A DNA stretch of 64,000 bases from positions 186,001 to 250,000 of the forward strand of contig CAVOSA010000032.1 of NCBI GenBank assembly GCA_963698735.1, written 5' to 3'. The position numbers and the translations under genes are program-made. Numbering within the stretch: the stretch's first letter is position 1; every line of letters begins with the position of its first letter. Of this stretch, positions 40,740-48,287 are shown one piece after another. Origin of the DNA: RPQJ01 sp963698735. GTDB lineage: Bacteria; Pseudomonadota; Gammaproteobacteria; Steroidobacterales; Steroidobacteraceae. The notes under the pieces are model-generated. The model saw only the letters and a list, made by a program, of their open reading frames with translations. It did not search any database and was not told the DNA's origin.

Positions 40740-41608
40740 TGTCAAACCGCGGTTACCTGCCACTCATCCTGATCGCCGCCGCTGCGCTGCTGTTCTCGAT
40801 GGCAACCTTCACCGTCCGCGAGACCGAGCTCGCGCTCAAGTTCCGCTTTGGCGAGATCGTGCGGGCGGACTTCAAGCCGGGCCTGCACTTCCTGACGCCG
40901 TTCCTGAACAACGTGGTCAAGTTCGACCGGCGGATCCTCACCGAGGACTACCCCGCCGAGCAGTTCCTGACCAGTGAAGGCAAGATCCTGCGCATCAACT
41001 TCTTCGTGAAGTGGCGCATCAGCGACGTCGCGCGCTTCTACACTTCCACGTCCGGCGGCAGCGAGGAAGTCGCCAACCGCCGTCTCGGCGAAATCGTCAA
41101 GGACGGCATCAAGACCGTGATCGCGCGCCGCACCATCCAGCAGGTGGTGGCGGCCGACCGCAGCGAGTTCCTGGGCGAGGTGCTGAAGATCGCCGGCACC
41201 AACGTCAGTAACCTCGGCATCGCGCTGGTCGACGTGCGCGTCAAGAACATCGAACTGCCCGAGGAGGTCAGTGAATCGGTGTTCAACCGCATGCGCCAGG
41301 ATTTCGCGCGACAGGCGGCGCAGCTGCGTGCCGAGGGCTCCGCGGTGTCCGAGCGGACGCGCGCCGAAGCCGACCGTCAGCGCACCGAGATCCTCGCCGA
41401 CGCCTACCGCACGGCCGAGATCCTCAAGGGTTCAGGCGACGCCTTGGCCGCCGACGTGTACGCGAAGGCCCACGGCCGCAACCCGGAGTTCTTTGCGTTC
41501 TACCGTTCCATGCAGGCCTATCGGCGCTCACTCGGCAAGCAGGGTGACATCCTGGTGATTGCCCCCGATGGCGAGTTCTTCAAGTACCTGAAGGAATCCG
41601 GGCGCTGA
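40739..41608 (+). CDS. hflC: HflC, regulator of FtsH protease
   Basis: A 289-residue SPFH protein, partner of HflK. An N-terminal TM (about residues 7-24) is followed by ETELALKFRFGEIVRADFKPGLHF, INFFVKWRISDVARFY, a GIALVDVRVKNIELP strand and a coiled-coil ending in AEADRQRTEILADAY. The start overlaps the hflK stop by one base, so both subunits are made in equal amounts. Confidence 0.95.
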   Translation: MSNRGYLPLILIAAAALLFSMATFTVRETELALKFRFGEIVRADFKPGLHFLTPFLNNVVKFDRRILTEDYPAEQFLTSEGKILRINFFVKWRISDVARFYTSTSGGSEEVANRRLGEIVKDGIKTVIARRTIQQVVAADRSEFLGEVLKIAGTNVSNLGIALVDVRVKNIELPEEVSESVFNRMRQDFARQAAQLRAEGSAVSERTRAEADRQRTEILADAYRTAEILKGSGDALAADVYAKAHGRNPEFFAFYRSMQAYRRSLGKQGDILVIAPDGEFFKYLKESGR

Positions 41609-41636
41609 CCGCGGCGCCCGGACGTTCCGCCGCGCG

Positions 41637-41834
41637 ATGGACTGGAAGGACCTGTGGGCGGCTTTCGCCCTGTACCTGGTGCTGGAAGGCATCCTGCCGT
41701 TTCTGAATCCGGGTGGCGCCAAGCGCGCCTTGTCCACCATGTCGCAGCTCGACGAGCGCGTATTGCGCCGGATCGGCCTCGGCAGCATGATCGCAGGTTG
41801 CGTCCTGCTTTACCTGGTGCGCGGCGGGCCCTGA
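41637..41834 (+). CDS. DUF2065 family small membrane protein (YjeT-like)
   Basis: A 65-residue protein with two hydrophobic helices (about 6-24 and 45-62) separated by a polar loop (RALSTMSQLDERVLRRIG). The sequence and the position between hflC and purA match YjeT/DUF2065, whose role is unknown. Likely part of the hfl operon. Confidence 0.88.
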   Translation: MDWKDLWAAFALYLVLEGILPFLNPGGAKRALSTMSQLDERVLRRIGLGSMIAGCVLLYLVRGGP

Positions 41835-41879
41835 TCCGCCTGCGCCGTCCCATTCACCATTCACTCGTCATGTCCCCAC

Positions 41880-43172
41880 ATGCCTAAGAATCTCGTCGTC
41901 ATCGGCGCCCAGTGGGGCGACGAAGGCAAGGGCAAGATCGTGGACCTGCTCACCGAGCGGGTCGGCGCGGTCGCGCGTTTCCAGGGCGGTCACAATGCCG
42001 GCCACACGCTCGTCATCGACGGCGCCAAGACGGTGTTGTCGCTGATCCCGTCCGGCGTCCTGCACCCGGGCGTGCAGTGCCTCATCGGCAATGGCGTCGT
42101 GGTCTCCCTCGAAGCGCTGTTTCGCGAAGCCGACATGCTGGTCCAGCGCGGCATTCCGGTCTACGACCGGCTCAAGGTGAGTCCCAACTGTCCGCTGATC
42201 CTGCCGTCGCACATCGCGCTCGATCGCGCGCGTGAACGCGCCCAGGGGGCTAACGCCATCGGCACCACTGGCCGGGGCATCGGCCCGGCCTACGAGGACA
42301 AGGTCGCGCGCCGCGCGGTGCGCCTGGCGGACCTGATGCAGCGCGACCGGCTCGCCGCGCGCCTCGGCGAGATGCTCGACTTCCACAATTTCGTGCTGAG
42401 CCGGTACTTCAGCGCAGAGACGGTCGATTTCCAGCGGACCCTCGATGAACTCATGGCGCAGGCCGAACGCGCCGAGCCGCTGATCGCTGACGTGAGCGTG
42501 CTGCTGCGCCAGGAAATGAAGCGGGGCAGCAACGTGATGTTTGAAGGCGCGCAGGGCGCGCTGCTCGACGTGGACGTCGGGACCTATCCGTTCGTCACCT
42601 CGTCCAACACCATCGCGGGCGAGGCTGCGGTCGGCACGGGCCTGGGCCCGCGCGACATCCATGCCGTGCTCGGCATCGTGAAGGCCTATACGACGCGCGT
42701 CGGCGCGGGCCCGTTCCCGACCGAACTCTTCGACGAGACCGGCGAACACCTCTCGCGCGTGGGCCATGAGTTCGGCGCCGTCACCGGCCGTCCGCGCCGT
42801 TGCGGCTGGTTCGACGCCATCGCGATGCGTCGCGCGGTCATGCATAACAGCCTCTCGAGCCTCGGCGTCACCAAGCTCGACGTTCTCGACGGCCTCGACA
42901 CGCTGCGTATCTGCACCGGGTATCGCATCGACGGCGAGGTGCGCGACGAGCCGCCGCTGCTGCCGCACCGGTTCTCGGAGTGCGTGCCGGTGTACGAAGA
43001 GCACAAGGGCTGGTCCGAGCCTACGCACGGCGTCACCGACTTCTCGAAGCTGCCGGCCAACGCGCGCAGTTACCTCGCGCGCATGGAAGAACTGGCGGGC
43101 GTGCCGATCGACATCGTCTCGACCGGGCCGGACCGCTCCGAGACCATCATCCTGCGTCACCCCTACGACTGA
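41880..43172 (+). CDS. purA: adenylosuccinate synthetase
   Basis: A 430-residue GTP-dependent ligase making adenylosuccinate from IMP and aspartate in AMP synthesis. GAQWGDEGKGKIVDLL (10-25, catalytic Asp), GGHNAGHTLV (His), GIGPAYEDK, FEGAQGALLDVDVGTYPFVTSSNT and VKAYTTRVGAGPFPTEL are all present. Length is standard. It closes the hfl cluster as in other gammaproteobacteria. Confidence 0.97.
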   Translation: MPKNLVVIGAQWGDEGKGKIVDLLTERVGAVARFQGGHNAGHTLVIDGAKTVLSLIPSGVLHPGVQCLIGNGVVVSLEALFREADMLVQRGIPVYDRLKVSPNCPLILPSHIALDRARERAQGANAIGTTGRGIGPAYEDKVARRAVRLADLMQRDRLAARLGEMLDFHNFVLSRYFSAETVDFQRTLDELMAQAERAEPLIADVSVLLRQEMKRGSNVMFEGAQGALLDVDVGTYPFVTSSNTIAGEAAVGTGLGPRDIHAVLGIVKAYTTRVGAGPFPTELFDETGEHLSRVGHEFGAVTGRPRRCGWFDAIAMRRAVMHNSLSSLGVTKLDVLDGLDTLRICTGYRIDGEVRDEPPLLPHRFSECVPVYEEHKGWSEPTHGVTDFSKLPANARSYLARMEELAGVPIDIVSTGPDRSETIILRHPYD

Positions 43173-43177
43173 TCGCC

Positions 43178-44321
43178 ATGAAGCCCTACGAATCCCCGTG
43201 GATGGACGACGACCTGCGCATGCTGCGCGAGGCGATTTCCCGTTTCGTCGAGACCGAGTTCATGCCGCTCGACGAGAAGCTGGCGCAAGCAGCACCACGT
43301 GGACAAGGCAGCTTGGCGCAAGATCGGCGAGGCCGGGTTCCTGCTGCTCGACGTTCCCGCTGAATACGGCGGCGGCGGCGGCGATTTCCGGCACGAGGCC
43401 CTGCTGTACGAGGAAACGAACCGGCGCGGCCTCTCGGGTTTCGGCCAGAGCGTGCACAGCATCTCTGCGCACTACGTGCTGAACTACGGCACGGAAGCGC
43501 AGAAGCAGCGCTGGCTGCCGCGCATGGCGCGGGGCGAACTGATCGGTGCCATCGGCATGACGGAGCCGGGCGCAGGCTCGGACCTCAAGGGCATCCGCAC
43601 GCGGGCCGTGCGCGACGGCGACCACTACGTCGTCAACGGTTCGAAGATCTTCATCACCAACGGCGGCAGCGCCGAGACTGCTGATGCTGGTCGTGCGGAC
43701 CGACCCCAACGACCGCGGCCGCGGGCTCTCGATCCTGATGGTCGAGACGCAGGACCTGCAGGGTTATCGCGTCGGCCGGGTGCTCGACAAGATGGGCCAG
43801 CAGGCGCAGGACACCGCCGAGCTGTTCTTCGAGGACGTGCGCGTGCCGGTCGATTGCCTGCTGCAGCGGAAGGCAAGGGCATGCACATGATGATGGGCGA
43901 CCTGCCGTACGAAAGGCTGCTCATCGCGCTGGGCGGCGTCGCGGCCATGGAAGGCGCGCTCGAGGAAACGATCAATTACGTCAACGAGCGCCAGATCTTC
44001 GGCCAGCCGGTGTCCGCGTTCCAGAACACGAAGTTCAAGCTCGCCGAGGCGGCGACGCACACGCGGATCGCGCGCGTGTTCGTCGATCGCTGCATCGAGC
44101 AGTTGCTCAAGGGCGAACTCGACACCGAGACCGCGGCGATGGCCAAGTGGTGGGTCACCGACATGCAACAGAAGGTGATCGACGAGTGCCAGCAGCTCTT
44201 CGGTGGCTATGGCTACATGAACGAGTACCGGATCTGCCGCATGTTCGCCGACTCGCGCGTGCAGCGCATTTACGGCGGCACCAACGAGGTCATGAAGGAA
44301 CTCATCTCGCGGTCGCTCTGA
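43178..44321 (+). pseudogene. acyl-CoA dehydrogenase disrupted by three frameshifts
   Basis: An acyl-CoA dehydrogenase (FAD flavoprotein of beta-oxidation) whose coding sense changes frame three times. It starts at ATG 43178 (MKPYESPWMDDD). An extra base near 43280 shifts to the frame reading VDKAAWRKIGEAGFLLLD, then MTEPGAGSDLKGI. An extra A near 43677 shifts to LVVRTDPNDRGRGLSIL. A missing base near 43863-43866 returns to EGKGMHMMMGD and the ending QRIYGGTNEVMKELISRSL. Both family signatures (GAIGMTEPGAGSD; QLFGGYGYMNEY) are intact and no internal stops occur in the coding frames. It is either a young pseudogene or a poorly called stretch. It follows purA by 5 bp. Confidence 0.85.
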
Positions 44322-44329
44322 CCGCCCTG

Positions 44330-44410
44330 CTCCCGCCTCGGCGGGAGGAGTGATCGCGCCGAGTGCTCCTGCTCCCTCTCCCGCCTGGCGGGAGAGGGTT
44401 GGGGTGAGGG
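44330..44410 (+). repeat. REP-like dispersed repeat (CCCTCTCCC...GGGAGAGGG type)
   Basis: Two inverted repeats lie together: CTCCCGCC/GGCGGGAG (44330-44347), and CCCTCTCCCGCC/GGCGGGAGAGGG (44374-44398) with one central base, followed by TTGGGGTGAGGG. This hairpin plus GGGGTGAGGG tail is a dispersed repeat common in GC-rich proteobacterial genomes. It separates the acyl-CoA dehydrogenase pseudogene from glcB. A related hairpin lies at 56319. Confidence 0.8.
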
Positions 44411-44493
44411 CAGCCCCGACTGTCCCGGACCACCGAGTCGAGCCATAATGATGCGTCGCAACACGCATGGCTCACGGCCCGGGAATCACGCCC

Positions 44494-46650
44494 ATGACCG
44501 ACCGCATCGAGAAATTCGGCCTTCGGGTCGCGCGCCCCCTGTTCGACATGATCGAACACGAGGCCCTGCCAGCGGCGGGCGTCGCCTCGGACACGTTCTG
44601 GAAGGGGCTGGCGGACCTCGTCCACGGGCTGGGTCCGAAGAACCGTGCGCTGCTCGCGAAGCGCGACGACCTGCAGGCCCAGATCGACGCCTGGCATCGC
44701 GCGCACCGCGGCATGCCGATAGATGCCACGGCCTACAAGGCGTTCCTCACGGGGATTGGTTACCTCGTCCCGGAGGGTCCGGATTTCACGATCGCGACGG
44801 CCAACGTCGATCCCGAGATTGCGAGCATGCCAGGCCCGCAGCTGGTGGTGCCCGTGATGAACGCGCGCTATGCGCTGAACGCCGCGAACGCGCGCTGGGG
44901 CAGCCTCTACGACGCGCTGTACGGCACCGACGCGATGGGCGAACTGCCGCCGGCAGGAGGCTACAGCGAAGAACGGGGCGCCCGCGTGATCGCGTGGGCG
45001 AAGAAATTCCTGGACCAGGTTGCGCCGCTCGCGGCCGGCAGCCATGCCGACGCCGCGGCGTATCGCGTTAGTGACGGCACGCTGCAGGTTGCGACGGGCC
45101 AGGGCATGACCTGCCTTGCCGATCCGTCGCTGTTTGCTGGCTACGCCGGTGACGCGGCGGCCCCCAGCGCGATCCTGCTGCGGCAGAACAGCCTGCACGT
45201 CGAGATCCACGTCGACCGCGCGAACCGCATCGGCAGGGCAGATGCGGCGGGCGTGGCGGACGTATTCCTCGAGGCGGCCATCACGACGATCATGGATTGC
45301 GAAGATTCGGTCGCTGCCGTGGATGCGGAGGACAAGGCGCACGCCTACCGCAACTGGCTCGGGCTGATGCGCGGCGACCTGGTCGAGAAAGTCGAGAAAG
45401 GCGGCAGGACGTTCGATCGCGCGATGAGCGCGGACCGGGTCTACACCGCTCCGGACGGCAAGCCGCTCGCGCTCAAGGGGCGCTCGCTGATGCTGGTGCG
45501 CAACGTCGGCCACCTCATGACGAATCCGGCGGTGCTCGACCGCGAGGGCAACGAGGCCTACGAGGGCCTGCTCGATGCCATGTGCACCGTGCTGATCGCC
45601 ATGGTGGACCTGCGCAAGCGCGATGGCGTGCGCAACTCGACGCAGGGCTCGGTCTACGTCGTGAAGCCGAAGATGCACGGGCCGGAAGAAGTCGCGTTCG
45701 CCGACGAGATCTTTACGCAGGTCGAGAAGACGCTGGGCCTGCCGCAGTACACCGTGAAGCTCGGCATCATGGACGAGGAGCGCCGGACGACGGTGAACCT
45801 CAAGGAATGCATCCGCGCCGCGAAGTCGCGCGTGGCCTTCATCAACACGGGATTCCTCGACCGCACGGGCGACGAGATTCACACGTCGATGGAGGCGGGC
45901 GCCATGGTGCGCAAGGCCGACATGAAGACGCAGGCGTGGATCACCTCGTACGAACTGTCCAACGTCGAGATCGGGCTGGCGTGCGGGCTGCCGGGCAAGG
46001 CGCAGATCGGCAAGGGCATGTGGGCCATGCCCGATCTCATGCGCGCGATGCTGGAGCAGAAGATCGGCCACCTGCAGGCGGGCGCGACGTGCGCCTGGGT
46101 GCCGAGCCCGACCGCCGCGACCCTGCACGCCACGCACTATCACGCCTATGATGTGAAGGCGCGGCAGGCGGAGCTCGCGCAAGCCGGCCGTGCGGACCGG
46201 CTCACGGGCATCCTGACGATTCCGCTGGCGCCGGGCACGAACTGGCCCGCCGCCGAGATCAACGCCGAGATCGAGAACAACGCGCAGGGCATCCTGGGTT
46301 ACGTCGTGCGCTGGATCGACCAGGGCGTCGGCTGCTCGAAGGTGCCGGACATCAACAACGTCGGCCTGATGGAAGACCGCGCGACGTGCCGCATCTCCTC
46401 GCAGCACATTGCCAACTGGCTGCACCACGGCATCGTGACGCGCGAGCAGGTCATGGACGTCATGAAGCGCATGGCGACGGTCGTCGACAGCCAGAATGCC
46501 GGTGATCCGCTGTATCGCCCGATGGCGCCTGCGTACGACGGCGAGGCGTTCAAGGCGGCCTGCGACCTCGTGTTCCTCGGCACGAAGCAGCCGTCGGGGT
46601 ACACCGAGCCGTTGCTGCACAAGCATCGGCTCGCGGTGAAGAAGCACTGA
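44494..46650 (+). CDS. glcB: malate synthase G
   Basis: A 718-residue malate synthase G, condensing glyoxylate and acetyl-CoA in the glyoxylate bypass or glycolate use. The start MTDRIEKFGLRVARPLFDMIEHEALP is typical (ATG 44494; an in-frame start at 44467 is less conserved). The TIM barrel carries TIMDCEDSVAAVDAEDK, the RSLMLVRNVGHLM loop, GIMDEERRTTVNLKECI, AFINTGFLDRTGDEIHTSMEAG (catalytic Asp/Glu region) and CAWVPSPTAATLHATHYH. No isocitrate lyase gene is nearby. A CATAAT box at 44444-44449 is a possible -10. Confidence 0.96.
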   Translation: MTDRIEKFGLRVARPLFDMIEHEALPAAGVASDTFWKGLADLVHGLGPKNRALLAKRDDLQAQIDAWHRAHRGMPIDATAYKAFLTGIGYLVPEGPDFTIATANVDPEIASMPGPQLVVPVMNARYALNAANARWGSLYDALYGTDAMGELPPAGGYSEERGARVIAWAKKFLDQVAPLAAGSHADAAAYRVSDGTLQVATGQGMTCLADPSLFAGYAGDAAAPSAILLRQNSLHVEIHVDRANRIGRADAAGVADVFLEAAITTIMDCEDSVAAVDAEDKAHAYRNWLGLMRGDLVEKVEKGGRTFDRAMSADRVYTAPDGKPLALKGRSLMLVRNVGHLMTNPAVLDREGNEAYEGLLDAMCTVLIAMVDLRKRDGVRNSTQGSVYVVKPKMHGPEEVAFADEIFTQVEKTLGLPQYTVKLGIMDEERRTTVNLKECIRAAKSRVAFINTGFLDRTGDEIHTSMEAGAMVRKADMKTQAWITSYELSNVEIGLACGLPGKAQIGKGMWAMPDLMRAMLEQKIGHLQAGATCAWVPSPTAATLHATHYHAYDVKARQAELAQAGRADRLTGILTIPLAPGTNWPAAEINAEIENNAQGILGYVVRWIDQGVGCSKVPDINNVGLMEDRATCRISSQHIANWLHHGIVTREQVMDVMKRMATVVDSQNAGDPLYRPMAPAYDGEAFKAACDLVFLGTKQPSGYTEPLLHKHRLAVKKH

Positions 46651-46801
46651 TTCCTCGCCTCTCCCATGTGGGCATGCGCGCGAGGTCGACCGGCGGGTCG
46701 GGTAGGGCCTCCTCGCCTTCGATCTATCGCCAGATCGCGCGCAAAACGTGCCAAGGCCTGCCGCCTGCAGCATCCGCGCTGTCTTGCCGCGCTCCGAGGT
46801 C

Positions 46802-47968
46802 TCAGCCGCGCATCGTGCAGCTGCGGAGGAACCCGCGATTCACGGCGAGCCTTGCGGATCGAACGGGCGCGAGGCTGATGGGCCGCGGCTGGTCATGCAA
46901 ATGCGGTGCCGCCTCGCGCGATGCGCTCGAGCTGCGGCGTCCGACACGGAGCGCGGCAAGACAGCCGGATTCTGCAGCGGCAGGCCCGCCACGAAATTCA
47001 TGCGACCAGCGCTGGAATGGCGAGCGGAGACTCTCACCCGACCTGCGGTCGAGTTCGCCCGCGACGCGGGCGAGGCGAGGAATCAGCGCTTGCATCCACT
47101 CCGCCACGAAGTCGGGCAGGTCGGTCGACACCTTCGACTCGAAACGCGGCGCGCGTTTCTCGAGGAAGGCACGCACGCCCTCGGCGCCGTCGTGCTGGCT
47201 CAGGTGCCACATCGCGAGCGAATCGACGCGATGCGCCGCGAGCGGGTGCGGCTGAGCGCCGTTGCGGTAAATCATCTGCCGCGCCAGCGCGACCGCGACG
47301 GGCGAGCGGTTGTCGATGAACTTGTGCGCGAGCCTGTGCGCTTCATCGAGCAGCCGGTCCGCCGGCACTGCGGCCTTGATCAGCCCGGCACGCACGCCCT
47401 CTGCGGCGTCGAACGGTTCCGCCGTGTAGATCCATTCCAGGGCCTGCGAAATGCCGACCAGCCGCGGCAGGAACCAGCTCGAGCACGCCTCCGGCACGAT
47501 GCCGAGCCGGCCGAACACGAACCCGATCTTTGCGCCTTCTGCTGCAAGCCTGATGTCCATCGGCAGCGTCATGGTCGCGCCGATGCCGACCGCCGCACCG
47601 TTGATGGCGCCGATCACCGGCTTCATGCATTCGTAGATTGCGAGCACGACGCGGCCACCCGTATCCCGCACGCCGCGCAGGATGGCGGGGTCGTCCAGCC
47701 TGTCGTGCATGTCCGCGAGGGTGGGATGCTGGGTTTCGTCGAGGCCGAACACGTTGCCGGTCGCGGCAAGATCCATCCCCGCGCAGAACGCCCGGCCGGC
47801 ACCGGTCACGACGATGGCGCCGACTGCGTCATCCGCACTCGCGCGCCGGAACGCATGCTCGAGTTCGTCCGCCATCGTGACCGTGAAGGCGTTCAGACGG
47901 TCCGGCCGGTTCAGGGTCAGCGTCAGGACACGGTCCGTCACCGTGTAGTCGAGCGTGGTGCAGGTCAT
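46802..47968 (-). CDS. enoyl-CoA hydratase/isomerase with anomalous C-terminal tail
   Basis: A 388-residue crotonase-superfamily protein. Residues 1-290 are a normal enoyl-CoA hydratase: LTLNRPDRLNAF, the oxyanion-hole AFCAGMDL (60-67) and GAINGAAVGIGATM, and the Glu-bearing RLGIVPEACSSW (154-165). Members of this subgroup usually stop near residue 290-300. Here the frame continues for about 95 residues of Arg/Ser/Ala-rich, family-less sequence (to CTMRG), suggesting a lost stop codon or frameshift near the end. With the broken acyl-CoA dehydrogenase nearby it forms a fatty-acid oxidation theme, and the two may be decaying together. Confidence 0.85.
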   Translation of the reverse strand: MTCTTLDYTVTDRVLTLTLNRPDRLNAFTVTMADELEHAFRRASADDAVGAIVVTGAGRAFCAGMDLAATGNVFGLDETQHPTLADMHDRLDDPAILRGVRDTGGRVVLAIYECMKPVIGAINGAAVGIGATMTLPMDIRLAAEGAKIGFVFGRLGIVPEACSSWFLPRLVGISQALEWIYTAEPFDAAEGVRAGLIKAAVPADRLLDEAHRLAHKFIDNRSPVAVALARQMIYRNGAQPHPLAAHRVDSLAMWHLSQHDGAEGVRAFLEKRAPRFESKVSTDLPDFVAEWMQALIPRLARVAGELDRRSGESLRSPFQRWSHEFRGGPAAAESGCLAALRVGRRSSSASREAAPHLHDQPRPISLAPVRSARLAVNRGFLRSCTMRG

Positions 47969-48090
47969 GGCAGAAGGCGCGCGTCAGCCCGGGGCGGGCA
48001 CGCCATTGTAGTCGCCGCAGGTGCGCCGAAGCGCCGCCGAAAAGCCAACGGGAACAGGCGGTTGAAGTGCAGGAGTGCTAAAGTTGGCCC

Positions 48091-48117
48091 GGCAGCAGGG
48101 GCACGCCCCCTGTTGCC
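48091..48117 (-). terminator. candidate terminator hairpin of tRNA-Leu
   Basis: On the minus strand GGCAACAGGGG pairs with CCCCTGCTGCC (10 Watson-Crick pairs and one G-U) around a short loop, a few bases downstream of the tRNA-Leu 3' end. Only a weak T-containing stretch (AACTTTAG) lies 8 bases further on, so termination may be modest. Confidence 0.5.
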
Positions 48118-48120
48118 GAA

Positions 48121-48205
<85 letters not shown>

Positions 48206-48287
48206 TTAGGTCGCGGCGCGGCCCGGGGCCGTGCTGGAAGGTGGCGCAATTTACTGGCGGCCCCCCGGACTGTCAATGTAAGGAACG

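Noticed and set aside
44302..46773. Long open frame (823 codons) on the minus strand opposite malate synthase G
   Set aside because: It is the Arg/His-rich mirror of a strongly coding gene in high-GC DNA, has no domain or start signal, and the plus-strand product is unambiguous.
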